Origin: Steinernema hermaphroditum | Taxonomy: Eukaryota > Nematoda > Chromadorea > Rhabditida > Steinernematidae | Assembly: GCA_030435675.1 (NCBI GenBank) | Contig: CM059624.1 | Span: 8,642,769-8,706,768, forward strand | Reading direction: 5' to 3' | Length of the DNA: 64,000 nt | Shown: positions 1-10,669 of the stretch, piece after piece | How positions within the stretch are numbered: the first letter of the stretch is position 1 | Layout: every line of letters starts with the position of its first letter | Made by a program: the position numbers and the translations under genes | Notes under the pieces: model-generated | Told to the model about the DNA's origin: nothing | Seen by the model: the letters and a program-made list of their open reading frames with translations, nothing else | The model's database searches: none

Positions 1-1650
1 AAGGCATGTCATGCGCCAAAATCAACACTCGATGACTGACCGGATAGCCTTCGCGGAGTTCAACAAATTGATACGAAAAGAAATAAGGAAGGATATCTCG
101 AATCACCACCGACAATTGGTAGAAGAAGCAATCAGCAACTCGAGAGGTCTGAGAAAGATCCGCGGAGAAATAGCAACAGGAAGAAAGCATATCACTCAAC
201 TCCTTGATGACCACGGCGCCCCTTGTACAAGTAAGACAGATATACACCGTGTTATCAAGTCATTCTATGAAGACTTATATTCGCAAACGGTGCCATTTGA
301 TTACAGAGAATGTGAGTCGGAAGAGGATTGTCCAGAGTTTCTACAAAACGAGGTCGAGAAGGCACTAAATGACATGAAACTTGGAACAAGCCCGGGAATG
401 GACAATATCACAGTTGAAATGCTGAAAACTGCGAAGAACTATCTGCTTCCGTCGCTCACCAGCCTCTTCAACCGATGCATGAACCGATGTGAACTTCCCG
501 AAGACATGGCTGACTCATCCACAATTTTACTTTACAAAAAGGGCGATCCGATGCTGTTACAGAATTACCGCCCCATCTCATTGCTTTCTACGGTCTACAA
601 ACTCTTTACGAAGGTTATGAATCAAAGAATCGAGAAGATACTAGACGAAGCACAATCTGAAGAGCAAGCAGGATTCCGGAAAAGCTACTCGACCATAGAT
701 CATCTCCACGCACTCAATGAGCTCCTAGAGCGCGCGCGTGAGTATCGAACGCCTCTGTATATTGCATTTATAGACTACCACAGAGCTTTCGATTCGGTCG
801 AAGTCAACGCAGTATGGAGCTCTCTACGGGATCAAGGCGTACCAGCCCAAATTGTAACGATGCTACGAAAAATATACCGGGAAGCCAAGTCTCATATTCG
901 AATCGGAGACGATCTCGTGCCTTCATTGCCAGTTCGGAAGCAGAGCTCCAAAAGATGATAAACGAACTGAGCGAGGAATCACGAAAGTTTGGGCTGAAGA
1001 TCAACGACGAAAAGACGAAAGTCATGGCAAATGAGGAAATCAACATTCGCCTCAACGGAGTGAGCTTAGAATGTGTGACAAGCTTTGTGTACCTAGGTCA
1101 GGAAGTTCAAATGATCAGAAACAGCAGTAGAGAGATCAGTCGCCGTATCAGTTCGGGGTGGAACGCTTTTCGACAACACAAAGTCCTGCTGACATCACCA
1201 TCAGTCGAAATGAAGTGGAAGCGAAGACTGTTCGATATGTGCATCCTTCCCGCGATCCTTTATGGTTCAGAAACCTGGGCATTAACCTCGTCTATGAAGA
1301 AGAGACTAGCGGCAGCGCAAAGGAGGATGGAAAGAAGAATGGCAGGCGTAAAACTACAAGATCGAAAAACAAATGAATGGCTCCGAGGGGTAACCAAGGT
1401 GAAAGACGTATGCGAGACAGCGATGAAAAGAAAGTGGAAATTTGCGTGGAACATGGCCAACCGGGCTGTGGATAGTGGTAAGTGGTCTACACTGATTTCA
1501 GATTGGAGGCCACCAACAACACGTCCACAAGGTAGACCGAAAATAAGATGGAGAGACGACTTCGTGAAGACCGTGGGAACTCAGCGCTGGAAAAATGTCG
1601 CAAGAACTGAATCTATTTCAACATGGTGCAAACGAGGAACCGAATCGTGA
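1..1650 (+). mobile_element. Non-LTR retrotransposon (RTE/CR1-like LINE) reverse transcriptase, truncated and internally deleted
   Basis: The open frame runs in from the left edge and carries the N-terminal part of a LINE reverse transcriptase: the NYRPISLLS block near 562-588, the EEQAGFRKS block near 660-686 and the catalytic-block-1 motif AFIDYHRAFDSV near 767-802. The frame changes near 915-920. The second frame (about 915-1650) carries the thumb and C-terminal region with FGLKINDEKTKVM, VTSFVYLGQEV, ILPAILYGSETW and a GRPKIRWRDDF tail. The region between them, which in this family holds the RQGD and F/YADD catalytic motifs, is missing. The first frame then meets a stop at 956-958. The copy is therefore dead. 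The 5' part with the endonuclease lies outside the window or is lost. The family call is firm; the clade within LINEs is not. Confidence 0.88.
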
Positions 1651-1777
1651 CTGGCGGACGGACAGAAGCCAAGCGAGGAGAAGAACTGGGCAAAAAAGAA
1701 GATCCTACATACTTGATTGATGGTTATAAGGTGCAACTTTGTGAATCTTATGATATTGCAAATAAACTATTAAACTA

Positions 1778-2726
1778 TTGTTTACAACAGTGGACAAATG
1801 GTTACTCAGCTCTGGCTTTTCAACGCGTTGTGAAGGGTTAATACTCGACGAATTGTCAACAGTTTCCCTTCCGAAATTTAAGGCTGTGATGAACGCCGCC
1901 ATGTGGCCGAAGTGGTTCGTCGGAATGGGCGATTCAAAACAACTCAGCCCATTCCTCGGATATCATATGAACCTGGATACTGTGCTGGTGCAGTATCGTA
2001 AAAGCGTGGAAATTGACAGAGCTGAAAAGCGCTTCCTTGATAAGGACACCTGCAAGATCGCTCTATCAACGTCAACTATGGACTCACTTTGTGTGCTATA
2101 TCCCAAACACGTCACCAATTTGCGATTGAGTTATCGTGGAAACCGTAGAAACCGTATGATGACTACTTACCCGTAGACTACGCAGTAGTCTACGGGTAAG
2201 TAGTCATCATTCGGTTGGTATTAGTATTATGTTTTTCAGTCGTGGCCACATCAGCTTTCTTGACAACTCACCCGGACGAGTCCTTTTTTACCAGTGCAAT
2301 GCTCCATCGGTCAGGAAGGTCAAATTGTACTTGAATATGAGCCATTTGAATGTAATCAAGCGCATTCTGAACGAGAACCAAGATTTGTCTTCGCAGAGCA
2401 CCGTTATTCTATCGCCGTATTTGTACCAGTGAATGTTCCTGGACAACTTCTGCGATATTCCGGTTCACACCGTAGACGCATTCATCGGATGCGAAGCAGA
2501 CAACGTCATCATCTCGCTGCCGCACTCGGAACTGGGATTTCTCGCCGATGAAATTGACCCCATCACTCGGAAGTACTTCAACCGAAGAGTGCTGGTCATG
2601 CTCACTCGAGCGAAGAAGAAGATGTTCGTCATCGGCCACCTCAATGATGATGGCAAATCGCAGTACTCCATGTTGTACCAGTTTTTGTACAACAACCGGA
2701 ACATTGATACCCTCATATGTGATTAA
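1778..2726 (+). pseudogene. SF1 (UPF1/ZNFX1-like) helicase fragment, broken
   Basis: Two frame-separated blocks match the C-terminal half of a superfamily 1 helicase. The block at about 1800-2155 has a Walker B-like LILDEL followed by motif III, GDSKQL, near 1929-1946. The block at 2229-2726 has a motif V-like TVDAFIGCEADNVI and motif VI-like VLVMLTRAKKKMFVIG. Walker A is absent. The blocks are separated by a perfect palindrome (2156-2210) that brings a stop into the first frame, and the second block has an in-frame TGA at 2430-2432. It sits beside the LINE and a foldback element, so it could be an old captured or element-borne helicase. An intron across the palindrome is possible because it contains GGTAAGTAG and is followed by TTTTTCAG at about 2240, but the in-frame stops argue for a pseudogene. 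Confidence 0.65.
2156..2210. repeat. Perfect 26-bp inverted repeat with 3-nt loop
   Basis: The left arm 2156-2181 and right arm 2185-2210 are exact reverse complements around a GCA spacer. The arm tip ATGATGACTA is almost the same as the terminal sequence of the foldback element at 2753-3096, so this may be a collapsed or minimal relative of that element. It interrupts the helicase pseudogene. Confidence 0.93.
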
Positions 2727-2752
2727 TATGTTCGTTTGTAACACTATCTACT

Positions 2753-3096
2753 GCGACTAATGATGACTATTTGACTTGACTTGCGTTTGTTTGTTGTTGT
2801 TCTTCTTGTTGTTCTGTTGGTCTTAAAAGTGTTGCTATATAATTACTTCACTACTGTAGTGTATAGGCACCCAGCACCACTGTTGGATACTGGATTCATG
2901 ATGGAAACATACTGGATCCCGCTTTTAACACGTCTTATAAATTATATGTCTTATAGGCACTGCCCCTGTTGTACCACCGGCACCCCCGATGGGTGCCTAT
3001 ACACTACAGTAGTGAAGTAATTATATAGAAACAATTTTAAGACCAATAGAACAACAAGAAGAACGCAAGTCAAGTCAAATAGTCATCACTAGTCGC
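2753..3096. mobile_element. Foldback MITE with ~110-bp terminal inverted repeats
   Basis: The left end (from GCGACTAATGATGACT at 2753) is mirrored by the right end (to AGTCGC at 3096). The inverted similarity continues inwards through the TTGACTTGACTTGCGTT segment, a T/G-rich stretch, and the CTACTGTAGTGTATAGGCACCC segment near 2850-2875 versus 2990-3015. There is no coding capacity. I could not find a convincing target-site duplication, so the superfamily is open. Confidence 0.8.
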
Positions 3097-3164
3097 CAAT
3101 TTTTCGTGGTGGGAGCTTTTGAAGAGTTTCGTGAGGGATACAATATAGTCGAGTCGAGCGGCCG

Positions 3165-3290
3165 GCAGTCGAGCGGCTCTTTCGGCTGAGCCGTCGGCTG
3201 GCCAACCGGTTGGAACGGTTCACGGATCGGATCGGCTGAGCCGTTCAACGGCTGACGGATCGGTTGAACGGCTATCCGATCCGTATCCGC
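3165..3290. repeat. GC-rich palindromic cluster (CCAACCGGTTGG)
   Basis: This stretch is a set of short overlapping inverted repeats: GGCTGAGCC, CCAACCGGTTGG at about 3200, and AGCCGTTCAAC/GTTGAACGGCT flanking a short spacer near 3238-3273. The 12-bp palindrome CCAACCGGTTGG recurs at the centre of the foldback element at 5161-5539. It could be the centre of a decayed copy of that element. Confidence 0.6.
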
Positions 3291-3589
3291 CCATGTCTGT
3301 CCCTCACCGTCGACAAACAGAGGCACAGAAGCCTCCTCATCGACAGTTGTCTCATTCTCTCCCCGATATATAAATATCACACGCCGAATTTACAGCGCAA
3401 GCTTCAGATGATATCGTCTTCCACTCATTGGCAACATTGGCAATACATCGCCTGAATACGCTTAGAACTCTGATACGTGTTACGCATCAGCTGTAGATGA
3501 AGCCTGTTTCGGAATCAGGGCAAAAATGGCAATTAGCAACTTTCATACACCGTAAACATTAACTTACAACCACGCAAAAGAGAGCTAGA

Positions 3590-4526
3590 TTAATTTGAAC
3601 CCACAAACTGGTCCAAAAGAAACTGTTTTTTTCGTTCGACAAGAGCCGCCTCGACTTCTGCTTGCGATGGCACAACGACGTGCTTGATGACCACCTCCTT
3701 ACCATCCTCGCCGAGTACTACGGATTTCTTGAGATCTTGCTCTTCATCGTCAGAGTCCTAAAAATCACGAGTCAAAGGAAGCTATATCGGAAACACTCAC
3801 ATATGTGACTTTGTAAATGTCGTCTTCCAACGTTTTGTCGCGGTTCATGGCCGGTCCCTTCTCCTTCCACTCTAGTTCGATGGAGGCAATGGATCGCGCT
3901 TCTTCGGCCATTTCGAGAGGGATCAAGACGCCATCGTCGTCACACATGTAACCGTAGTAGTCTGCGTCGACATTTTTCACCAATTCCGATCGTGGAATAC
4001 GCTCTTCGGTCTCTGCTGCTTGCTCGAAAAGTTCGCGAACGCCAGGCAGATCTTTAGCAGCGCCAAAGTATTTGTATCCCCGACTCCCGGCCACTTCGGA
4101 TCCATCCTTATCCAATTCGCGTGGTGCGGTCTTTCTGTAGTCCGGCCCGCCTAAGTCTTTTATTCGTTTCTCCCAAGCGTATTTCACCCGTAACTGCTTG
4201 TTAATATCGTCATTCAGGTCACGAATTTTGTATTCTCCCAAGCCGGGATTCTAGAAAAAAAACACGATAAAGAATATTTGTAGGAAGACAATACCTGAAT
4301 CAAAGCAATCTTTTTAGCAATGTCCATGGTAACCTCCCGGCGGAAGCGCTCGGCGTTCTTGAGATCTTTGCATTCTAGGACATCGTGGGGTCTTCTGGCC
4401 ACAGGTCCCTTCTCTTCTTGTTCCTTCATGCGACGCCAGCGGGCCAATGCGGTCATCGCCTTTTCCGCATTTCGAGCCTAAAATTCAAATACAAACACTA
4501 TCGACAAGGTTAATGTTTCTTACCAT
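3590..4526 (-). CDS. isy-1: ISY1 homologue, spliceosomal (NTC/Prp19-associated) splicing factor
   Basis: Four exons join in phase: 4524-4526 (the ATG alone), 4295-4477, 3801-4250 and 3590-3757. They give about 267 residues, the usual ISY1 length. The N-terminus MARNAEKAMTALARWRRMKE is the highly conserved ISY1 start. Later come a LGEYKIRDLNDDINK block, a YKYFGAAKDLPGVRELFE block, and the C-terminal VPSQAEVEAALVERKKQ tail. In yeast and animals ISY1 belongs to the Prp19-associated complex and acts in the catalytic steps of pre-mRNA splicing in the nucleus. The first coding exon holds only the initiator ATG before a GTAAGA donor, so a gene finder could miss the true start and begin at the Met codon 10 residues on. 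The gene stands alone, facing a repeat-rich upstream region. Confidence 0.93.
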
Positions 4527-4529
4527 AGT

Positions 4530-6319
4530 TTCGCTGTCACTCGCTTATGCACAACCTAAACATAGAAAAGGATTATCAAAAGAAGTTAGAATGAACACGA
4601 AACGAGCTACACGGAAAGTTACTGACTAGATATTACGGTAAATAGCCAAAACACAAGGAGTCCGTAATGCAAATAGCACAACTTGCTCCGAGGGGAGATA
4701 ACTGGGCTTCAACTTGTGAAATCCCGGCAGCTGATTCTGGCACACAAATGTCATAATACCAATACAATCCTCAGAAATCGAAATTTTGACACCGCATTGA
4801 AATTTTGAAATTCGGGGCAACACGCATCAGGATATTCCGCGCAGGAAACAGGAAGTTCACAATGCTATTCACGGCGTGTCAGCATAAGGGAAATTAGTTC
4901 ACGAAAGCGTCCGCCGCTTCGTATCGGGACCAGGCTATTTTGTGGGTAGTTTTTGGCCTGTAATTCCGTGCAGATCAGTCCGTTTGCACTAATACCAACG
5001 GCAAATCACTAATGACGCCGAGAGCTATCGATTGATACAAAAATATCGGAAACTCAAAAAATTTGACTTTTTACGGTAATTTTTCGACCTGTTTTCCGAC
5101 TTTTCTCGACGCTCAGGACACTAGAACGAAATCCATCAGATGAATTTGTGCGTTAGAGCCAGAGATGGAATGCCACACGCAACGGCTGGAGCATACATGG
5201 ACAGAATAAGCACGAATATCGGTGGCTAAATTTGCTTCGCCAGTGTGCATAGAGTAGTTAAATAATTGATCTACACTTTCGAATTCAGATTTCGAAACTT
5301 TGGATGCAAAAATCGGAAGAAAATCCAACGGCTGGCTCCAACCGGTTGGCCCAGCCGGTTGGAGTCAGCCGTTGGATTTTCTCTCAATTTTTGAATTGAA
5401 AGTTGCGGTATCCGGTAACGAAAGTGTAGATTAATTATTTAACTACTCTATGCGCACTGGCGAAGCAAATTAGGCAAACGATATCCGTGCTTATTCTGGC
5501 CATGTATGCTCCAGCCGTTGCGTGTGGTATTCCATCTCTAGTTAGAGCTCACTGAGCATTTTGTGTACCGAGCGAACGAAAACTACGCAATCTACGAAAA
5601 GTTATTTCGCACTTACGACAGGTCGTTTTTCGCGAAAAATGACGATTTCAGCAGTAAATTGCCGATTTCTCTGCGAATAATGCATTATATCAAAATCCAT
5701 CCGATGAATTTGTGCGTCTTTGTCTCCTCAACATTTTGCGCATCGAACGAAGACAAGGCACGCAAGACGGAGAAAGTTATTTCGCTTGTAAGCTAGGTGA
5801 TTTTGAGCTAACATGGAAGTGTCAGAAAGTCAGAACTTCGATCGAACGGTTTTGTATTTCAATAATGGAATGCGGGGCGCTGATCATTTTGCGGGCGACA
5901 TGAGCGCTGCTACCGAACATAATCGGTGCAAACCTGCAGATACAAGTTACTAAAGATGTGGTAAGATCGATGTCCTAACATGTGACATTTACTACTCAGC
6001 CGAGGACGGAAAAACGAGCCGGTTAACACGCCGTGTATTGTCACCAGGGGTGCCCAACCCACCCCAAGGAGCTTCCCACGTCTTCTGTGTCAGATAAATG
6101 ACGCATCGACCAAGTGTTAGCACACACGGCAACATCGCCGTCCGCGATACAGAATGTTTATTACACAAATAAATGAAGCATGAAAGCAAATAGGATGGTT
6201 ATCGAAATTACAAGAAGGAGCAAGCATCACAAATAGAACACGTATGGAAACAACCAACTCGAGAGGGAAGCACGACATCAAGCGTTCCAGCTGCAAAACT
6301 TCTCAGAAACACTCGGTGC
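4530..6319. other. Intergenic, repeat-rich, no gene seen
   Basis: No exon chain is supported. The stretch holds the foldback element at 5161-5539. It also holds a direct repeat: the unit ATCCATC(A/C)GATGAATTTGTGCG at about 5131-5152 recurs at about 5696-5716, followed by related text (ATTTTG-G-A--GAACGAA, GAAAGTTATTTCGC). A TTTATT at 6157-6162 is a plausible reverse-strand poly(A) signal for the UCH gene. Confidence 0.6.
5161..5539. mobile_element. Foldback element with long inverted arms
   Basis: The arm from AGAGATGGAATGCC (5161) to about 5282 is repeated inverted at about 5410-5539, ending TTCCATCTCT, with a few mismatches. A second inner inverted repeat around AATCCAACGGCTGGCTCC and CCAACCGGTTGG forms the centre (about 5320-5380). 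No coding capacity and no clear target duplication were seen. It is a non-autonomous foldback-type element or palindromic satellite unit. Confidence 0.75.
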
Positions 6320-7130
6320 TTATTTGCCAACAAGAGCCATGGCGGCGAACGAGGCGTTGTTCATCTTGTTCATGAGTTCTTGGCAGACTTTGCCAGCATC
6401 TTTGATCAGCGTATCCTGAGTGGTAGGGCCGCACTCGCGAGGACACGGCATTCGCGAGTCAATTTCGAGAAGAGTTCCGTCACGGTTGATGTAGCAGATG
6501 AAATGATGTTCCACGTCGTCTTCGATGCTCACACTGGTTTCCCCCTGCTGGGCACACGACTCGTGCGCGCCAGCAAGGTCCTTGTTTTCAGCGAGAAGAT
6601 CAGAACGCGCCTCAACGTCCACCTTCAAAGCCTCATCAAGCCACTTGCGGAACGATCCACTTCCTAAACAATGCCTCGTTTTATGCGAAAACAACAACGC
6701 GGATGCTTACCCAAGTCAATCTTGTCGCTATTGTTGGCTAAGGAATGGAAGAGAGCAAAGGTTCCGCAAGCGTTGCTAATCTTCTGCTTGGCGAAGAAAA
6801 CACCTTCCGGAATTTTGCCACCCTCTTGCAGAAGTTTGTCATACACAGGACGCATCAGCTCATCAACCTTCTTGTAGTCGGGGAAACCTAAACAAAAGTA
6901 AAGGGTCGTTCCCACAACTGCAACATACACAAAATGAGGGCATATTGAGGCTTGGGAAGGAAAGCCAACAGATCCTCTTCGAAGCCGTAGACATCAGCAC
7001 ATTCCGCACCGCCAACACCGATTTTTGACAAGAACTGAAGAGATCTGGACTAATTAATCCGCTTTTCATTTCTTACCGTGTTGATGGTCTCGGGATTCGA
7101 TTCCAAAGGGAGCCATTTCGCGGTGCTCAT
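6320..7130 (-). CDS. Ubiquitin C-terminal hydrolase, UCH-L1/L3 (peptidase C12) type
   Basis: Four exons, 7077-7130, 6929-7034, 6711-6887 and 6320-6663, encode about 226 residues, the standard UCH-L3 size. The enzyme removes small adducts from the C-terminus of ubiquitin in the cytosol. The start MSTAKWLPLESNPETIN matches the family's N-terminal W-P-L-E-(S/A)-N-P signature. The nucleophile Cys lies in ISNACGTFALFHSLANN, the catalytic His in DVEHHFICYINRDG, and the catalytic Asp in LLEIDSRMPCP, where the usual D-G-R is D-S-R. A long UCH37-type C-terminal extension is absent. A reverse-strand AATAAA lies at 6157-6162. C. elegans has several such genes (ubh family), so I do not assign a number. 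Confidence 0.93.
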
Positions 7131-7613
7131 GGCGGCGACAGCAACAAGTCTGGAAAGGGAAAATGAGCTCTGGCATGGGCAGCGGTTTTTCGGAAAATAA
7201 TCAATCGGCGATGCCGCAGCCGAGTGGGGAGTCGTTGCCACGGAAGCGGATGGCACGCAGCCGGAGCGGTCGCCAAATAATTGAGAGTGGGAAGGAGAAG
7301 CGATTAAGCGGAGCCGAAGCAGGCGGTGTCACGAGAAGGAGGCGCCACCGGAGCACAACAATCGATTTCCGGACGAAACGCCGCCGAATCCGACCCGTAA
7401 GATACCGTAGTTCGGTGTTCCAATGAGGACGCTGTGGGACGCTTGCTGAAAAGAGTCCGTTGGATTCTGACCAAATTCCCCTCAACAACGACTACGGTAG
7501 AGGCGTGTGCTTTATTTACAGTGGCTCGGAGAGATAGCACAATTGAGCGAATCGAATCGACCGTATGAATTGACCCGAAGTGAGTGAGGAAGGGGACGTC
7601 GAGGGCCTCGAGG
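7131..7613. other. Gap between UCH and ENPP, no gene seen
   Basis: The 483 bases contain the ENPP poly(A) signal (TTTATT, 7511-7516, reverse strand) and presumably the UCH promoter. Open frames here are shadows without splice support. Both genes run in the same direction, with ENPP upstream of UCH, but the gap is long for a nematode operon. Confidence 0.5.
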
Positions 7614-10600
7614 CTAGTCCCAGAGACGCCGAGGAATGTGGGTCCGGAGGGAGACGGCGAGGTGCTCGGGGAACGCCTGCTGAGCAAAGAAGCGGACGTC
7701 CGTGAGGAGCTCGATATCGCGAAGACGCGCCGTGTTCGCCAGAAGATAGTCCTCGGAGCTCTGAAGGGCGGATCGGGGCATCTGAGAAATGAGAAGTGGC
7801 GCCTACCATGCAGTTAGGGTCGCGCGGCTGGTTAGGGAGAACGAAGGAGAGGACACGCGTCATCGCCGGATTCTGGCACGCTTGGCCGTCGATGTGCCAC
7901 AGAGAGTCCTCGCAGCGCAGGAGGATCCGGAAGACGTGGGTCGGTGGAGGCACGAGACCACTGTGGTTCTGTGCCCTGGCAACGTTTTCGCGGGAGTCAA
8001 AGCGCCCGTTGGTGTCGAGGTCGAAGACCGTGCCCGAGATGGAAACGAGCCGTTTGTACTTCTGGACGTAGCTGGTGGTGAGGTTCTGGAGACGGGCAAA
8101 GGCGCCGGTGAAGAAAGACTCGTACAGGAGGGACGTCATATCGTGCAAGTTGTTCAAGCCTGAACGGAAAAGGTCGGAACAGGACTGTGCAATTACCGTT
8201 GGAGGAATCGACGGCGACACTTCGGAAGACGAGCCCTTCGGAGCGGTTCTTCGCCTTAAAGTCGTTCCACAGCGCGCAATCCGACTCGTGGACACTGAGA
8301 TAGAGGTCGCACTCCGCGTCTTTCTTCTCCTGGGGAGGGAGCTGCTGGGTAGAGAGGGGCTCGTAGACCATGGAAGTGTCACCCTTCCCGAACTCGGAGT
8401 CCAAAGAGAGGACTGAAGTGGAGCAGAACGTGGAGAAGCAGAGGAGGGGGTTCGCCGAGTGGAACGTCCCGTAGGGACCCTTTGCGATGGGGCACTTCTG
8501 GAGCTGCGCGTTGACCCTTTCGGCCATCCCTGAGCACTGTTCGCTCCCTTGGCAGGGAAGTACCTCGCGCTTCACGAAAAGGATCTTCTCGCGGCACTCC
8601 GCGATGGGGTGGAGCGCCGGAGGCAGGGCGACGCCGACGGGATTTACGTTGAGCACCGCTCTCCGCAGGACTCCGAAGGTGCCGTTCGTGGCCACATCGT
8701 GCGGTAGTTGCATGAGATCTGAAGGAACGCGCCTTTCGAAGGGGAAGCAGCCACTTGCCCAGGAAGAGGTTCAAGAGTTCTATGTTCTGGAACGGGTCCA
8801 GGAGTGTCGCCCGCTGCACGTTCGGCCCCCGGGCGAAAAAGATAGCGTGCATCGATTCGTCGAGGTAGTCGAATCCGTGGTCCGATGTCACCTTTGTGTC
8901 GTAGTCCGGAGACCTAGATACGGTAGAGGAAGGCAGCGAAAACAGAGGACTCACTTGAAGAAGGTGGTACCGGGGCGGCCTTCGAAGACGACGTCGCCGA
9001 CCCTTGGCGAGGCGGAGTAGTGGAAGCGGACAGGCATCGAGCTGCGGTTGTAGACGCGAAAGGTCTGTCCGTGGTCCTGACACTCAAAGCGACCTGCCAC
9101 GGAGTCGTAGCTGCGCCCGGAATCGGCGAGGTGGATGCGGCCGATGACGCCACTGGAGACGACGAGCCCCGCGGTGTCGATCCTCTCGCTGAAGTAGAAG
9201 CGCCGCTGGAGGGTGTGCATGCCGTGGTCGGAGACGACGACCAGGTTCACGCAGTCGAGCCACCGGAGGGCGTAGAGGGTGGATAGGAAGTAGTGGAGGA
9301 GCCCCTCTAAGTGCACGAGCTCAAGGTTAACCTCTTCGTCGGACTTGTGGTAGTGGCCCACGGAGTCGGGCTGGTCGAAGTAGGCCATGATGAGCCGAGG
9401 CCGCTCCTGCATCGGCAGTTTCAGCCAGTTGACGATCTGAAAGTTGTCCAGAGAATAATAAGCGGAGGACTGTCGACTACCGTATCTACGCGCTCGGAAT
9501 ACGAGAAGGACTTGTTGTACTTGAGGTTGTAGGTCGGCATCTTCTGGGGCGCCTCTCGCTCGATGCCACACCCGGGCCAGAAGAGGCAGGCTGACTTGTG
9601 ACCGTTCCTCTCGACGGCGCTCCAGATCTGCAGAAGATGGAAGACGAGCGAGAGGGACAACCTACGGGTTCGCCGAGGTAGAACTTCGAGTTGTTCGTCT
9701 TCTTGGCGTCTACGAGCTCGGGTTCCACCAGGGGATCGAAGACGGTGTTGTCGACGATTCCGTGCGACTCGGGGTAGAGTCCCGTAGCCATGCTGTAGTG
9801 GTTAGGGAAAGTCTTCGAGGGGAACGATGGGTACATGAACTAAAGAGGCCTTAGAAGACGAGCCACGAACGGGAACAGACACCTCGGCGGCTGAGCCGCA
9901 CTCCTTCAAGCGCTCCAGCGTCGTCAGAATCTTCCTCTGGAGGTAGTCCGCGACGAAGCCGTCCAAGCTGATAACTATCAGAGGGGGTACCGTAACGCTG
10001 CAAAGAAGCGTTCCAACTGAGGCGAAAACTGACCACCTACTCGGTCTTCCCGCAGCGGATGTCACACTTCGGGTCGTGCCAATCCTTCCTCCATGTGTCC
10101 TCTGAGGGGACGTGGGGCTTCGGGACGTGCGTCTCCACTGGCTGGTTCTGGACGGGAGCGTTGACGGGAATCAACCCTGTAAGAAAACCCCTGCAAGAAA
10201 AACCTCGACAGGGTCGAACCTGCGGCCTTCGCTTGGGCGATCTGCTCAGGGCTGAGATGCTGCAGGGCGATAGGGTGGATCGCGTTCGCCGGAAGCTCGG
10301 ATGGCACTCCTCCGATGAGTTGCTGCTTCAGTGCCTAAAGGGGTTTAACTGGAGGAAGTGACCGACTCACGGTGAAGGCCTTCTGGAAGGCGTTCTGGCC
10401 ACGCGCGTTGGCGTCCTCAAGCCTGTCTCCGAACTGCTTTACGGAGACGAGGAGAACGACAGCCAGGACCAGGGAGGCGACGGCGACGGCCGCGAGGACG
10501 ATGAGGGCGCAGTAGAGCCGCGAGAACTTCGAGTTCATCCATCTCCGGCCATTGTAAAGCTTCGACTGGGCTGGAAAGGAGCACTTGAGCGGAAGGGAGA

Positions 10601-10669
10601 CCGGCGCTCACAGTCTTCTTGCGAATCCTCGGCCTCCTGGATAGAGAATTGGTCCCGCGGCCCGAGCAT
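7614..10669 (-). CDS. Ectonucleotide pyrophosphatase/phosphodiesterase (ENPP), type II membrane protein
   Basis: Twelve exons join in phase (10612-10669, 10371-10570, 10220-10334, 10041-10176, 9883-9997, 9666-9839, 9481-9627, 8955-9436, 8759-8913, 8197-8718, 7807-8159, 7614-7781) to about 874 residues. A transmembrane segment (YCALIVLAAVAVASLVLAVV) near residues 45-65 anchors the N-terminus. The catalytic domain shows metal ligand Asp in VISLDGF (about 182), nucleophile Thr in SKTFPNH (about 218), YFDQPDSVGH, SDHGM and a last His in SDHGFDY. A nuclease-like C-terminal domain follows, ending in HIPRRLWD. ENPPs hydrolyse extracellular nucleotides or lysophospholipids. The 110-residue stem lacks the cysteine-rich somatomedin B repeats of ENPP1-3. 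I chose the ATG just after a TTGCAG acceptor. A reverse AATAAA lies at 7511-7516. One intron is GC-AG and another is only 25 nt. Confidence 0.93.
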
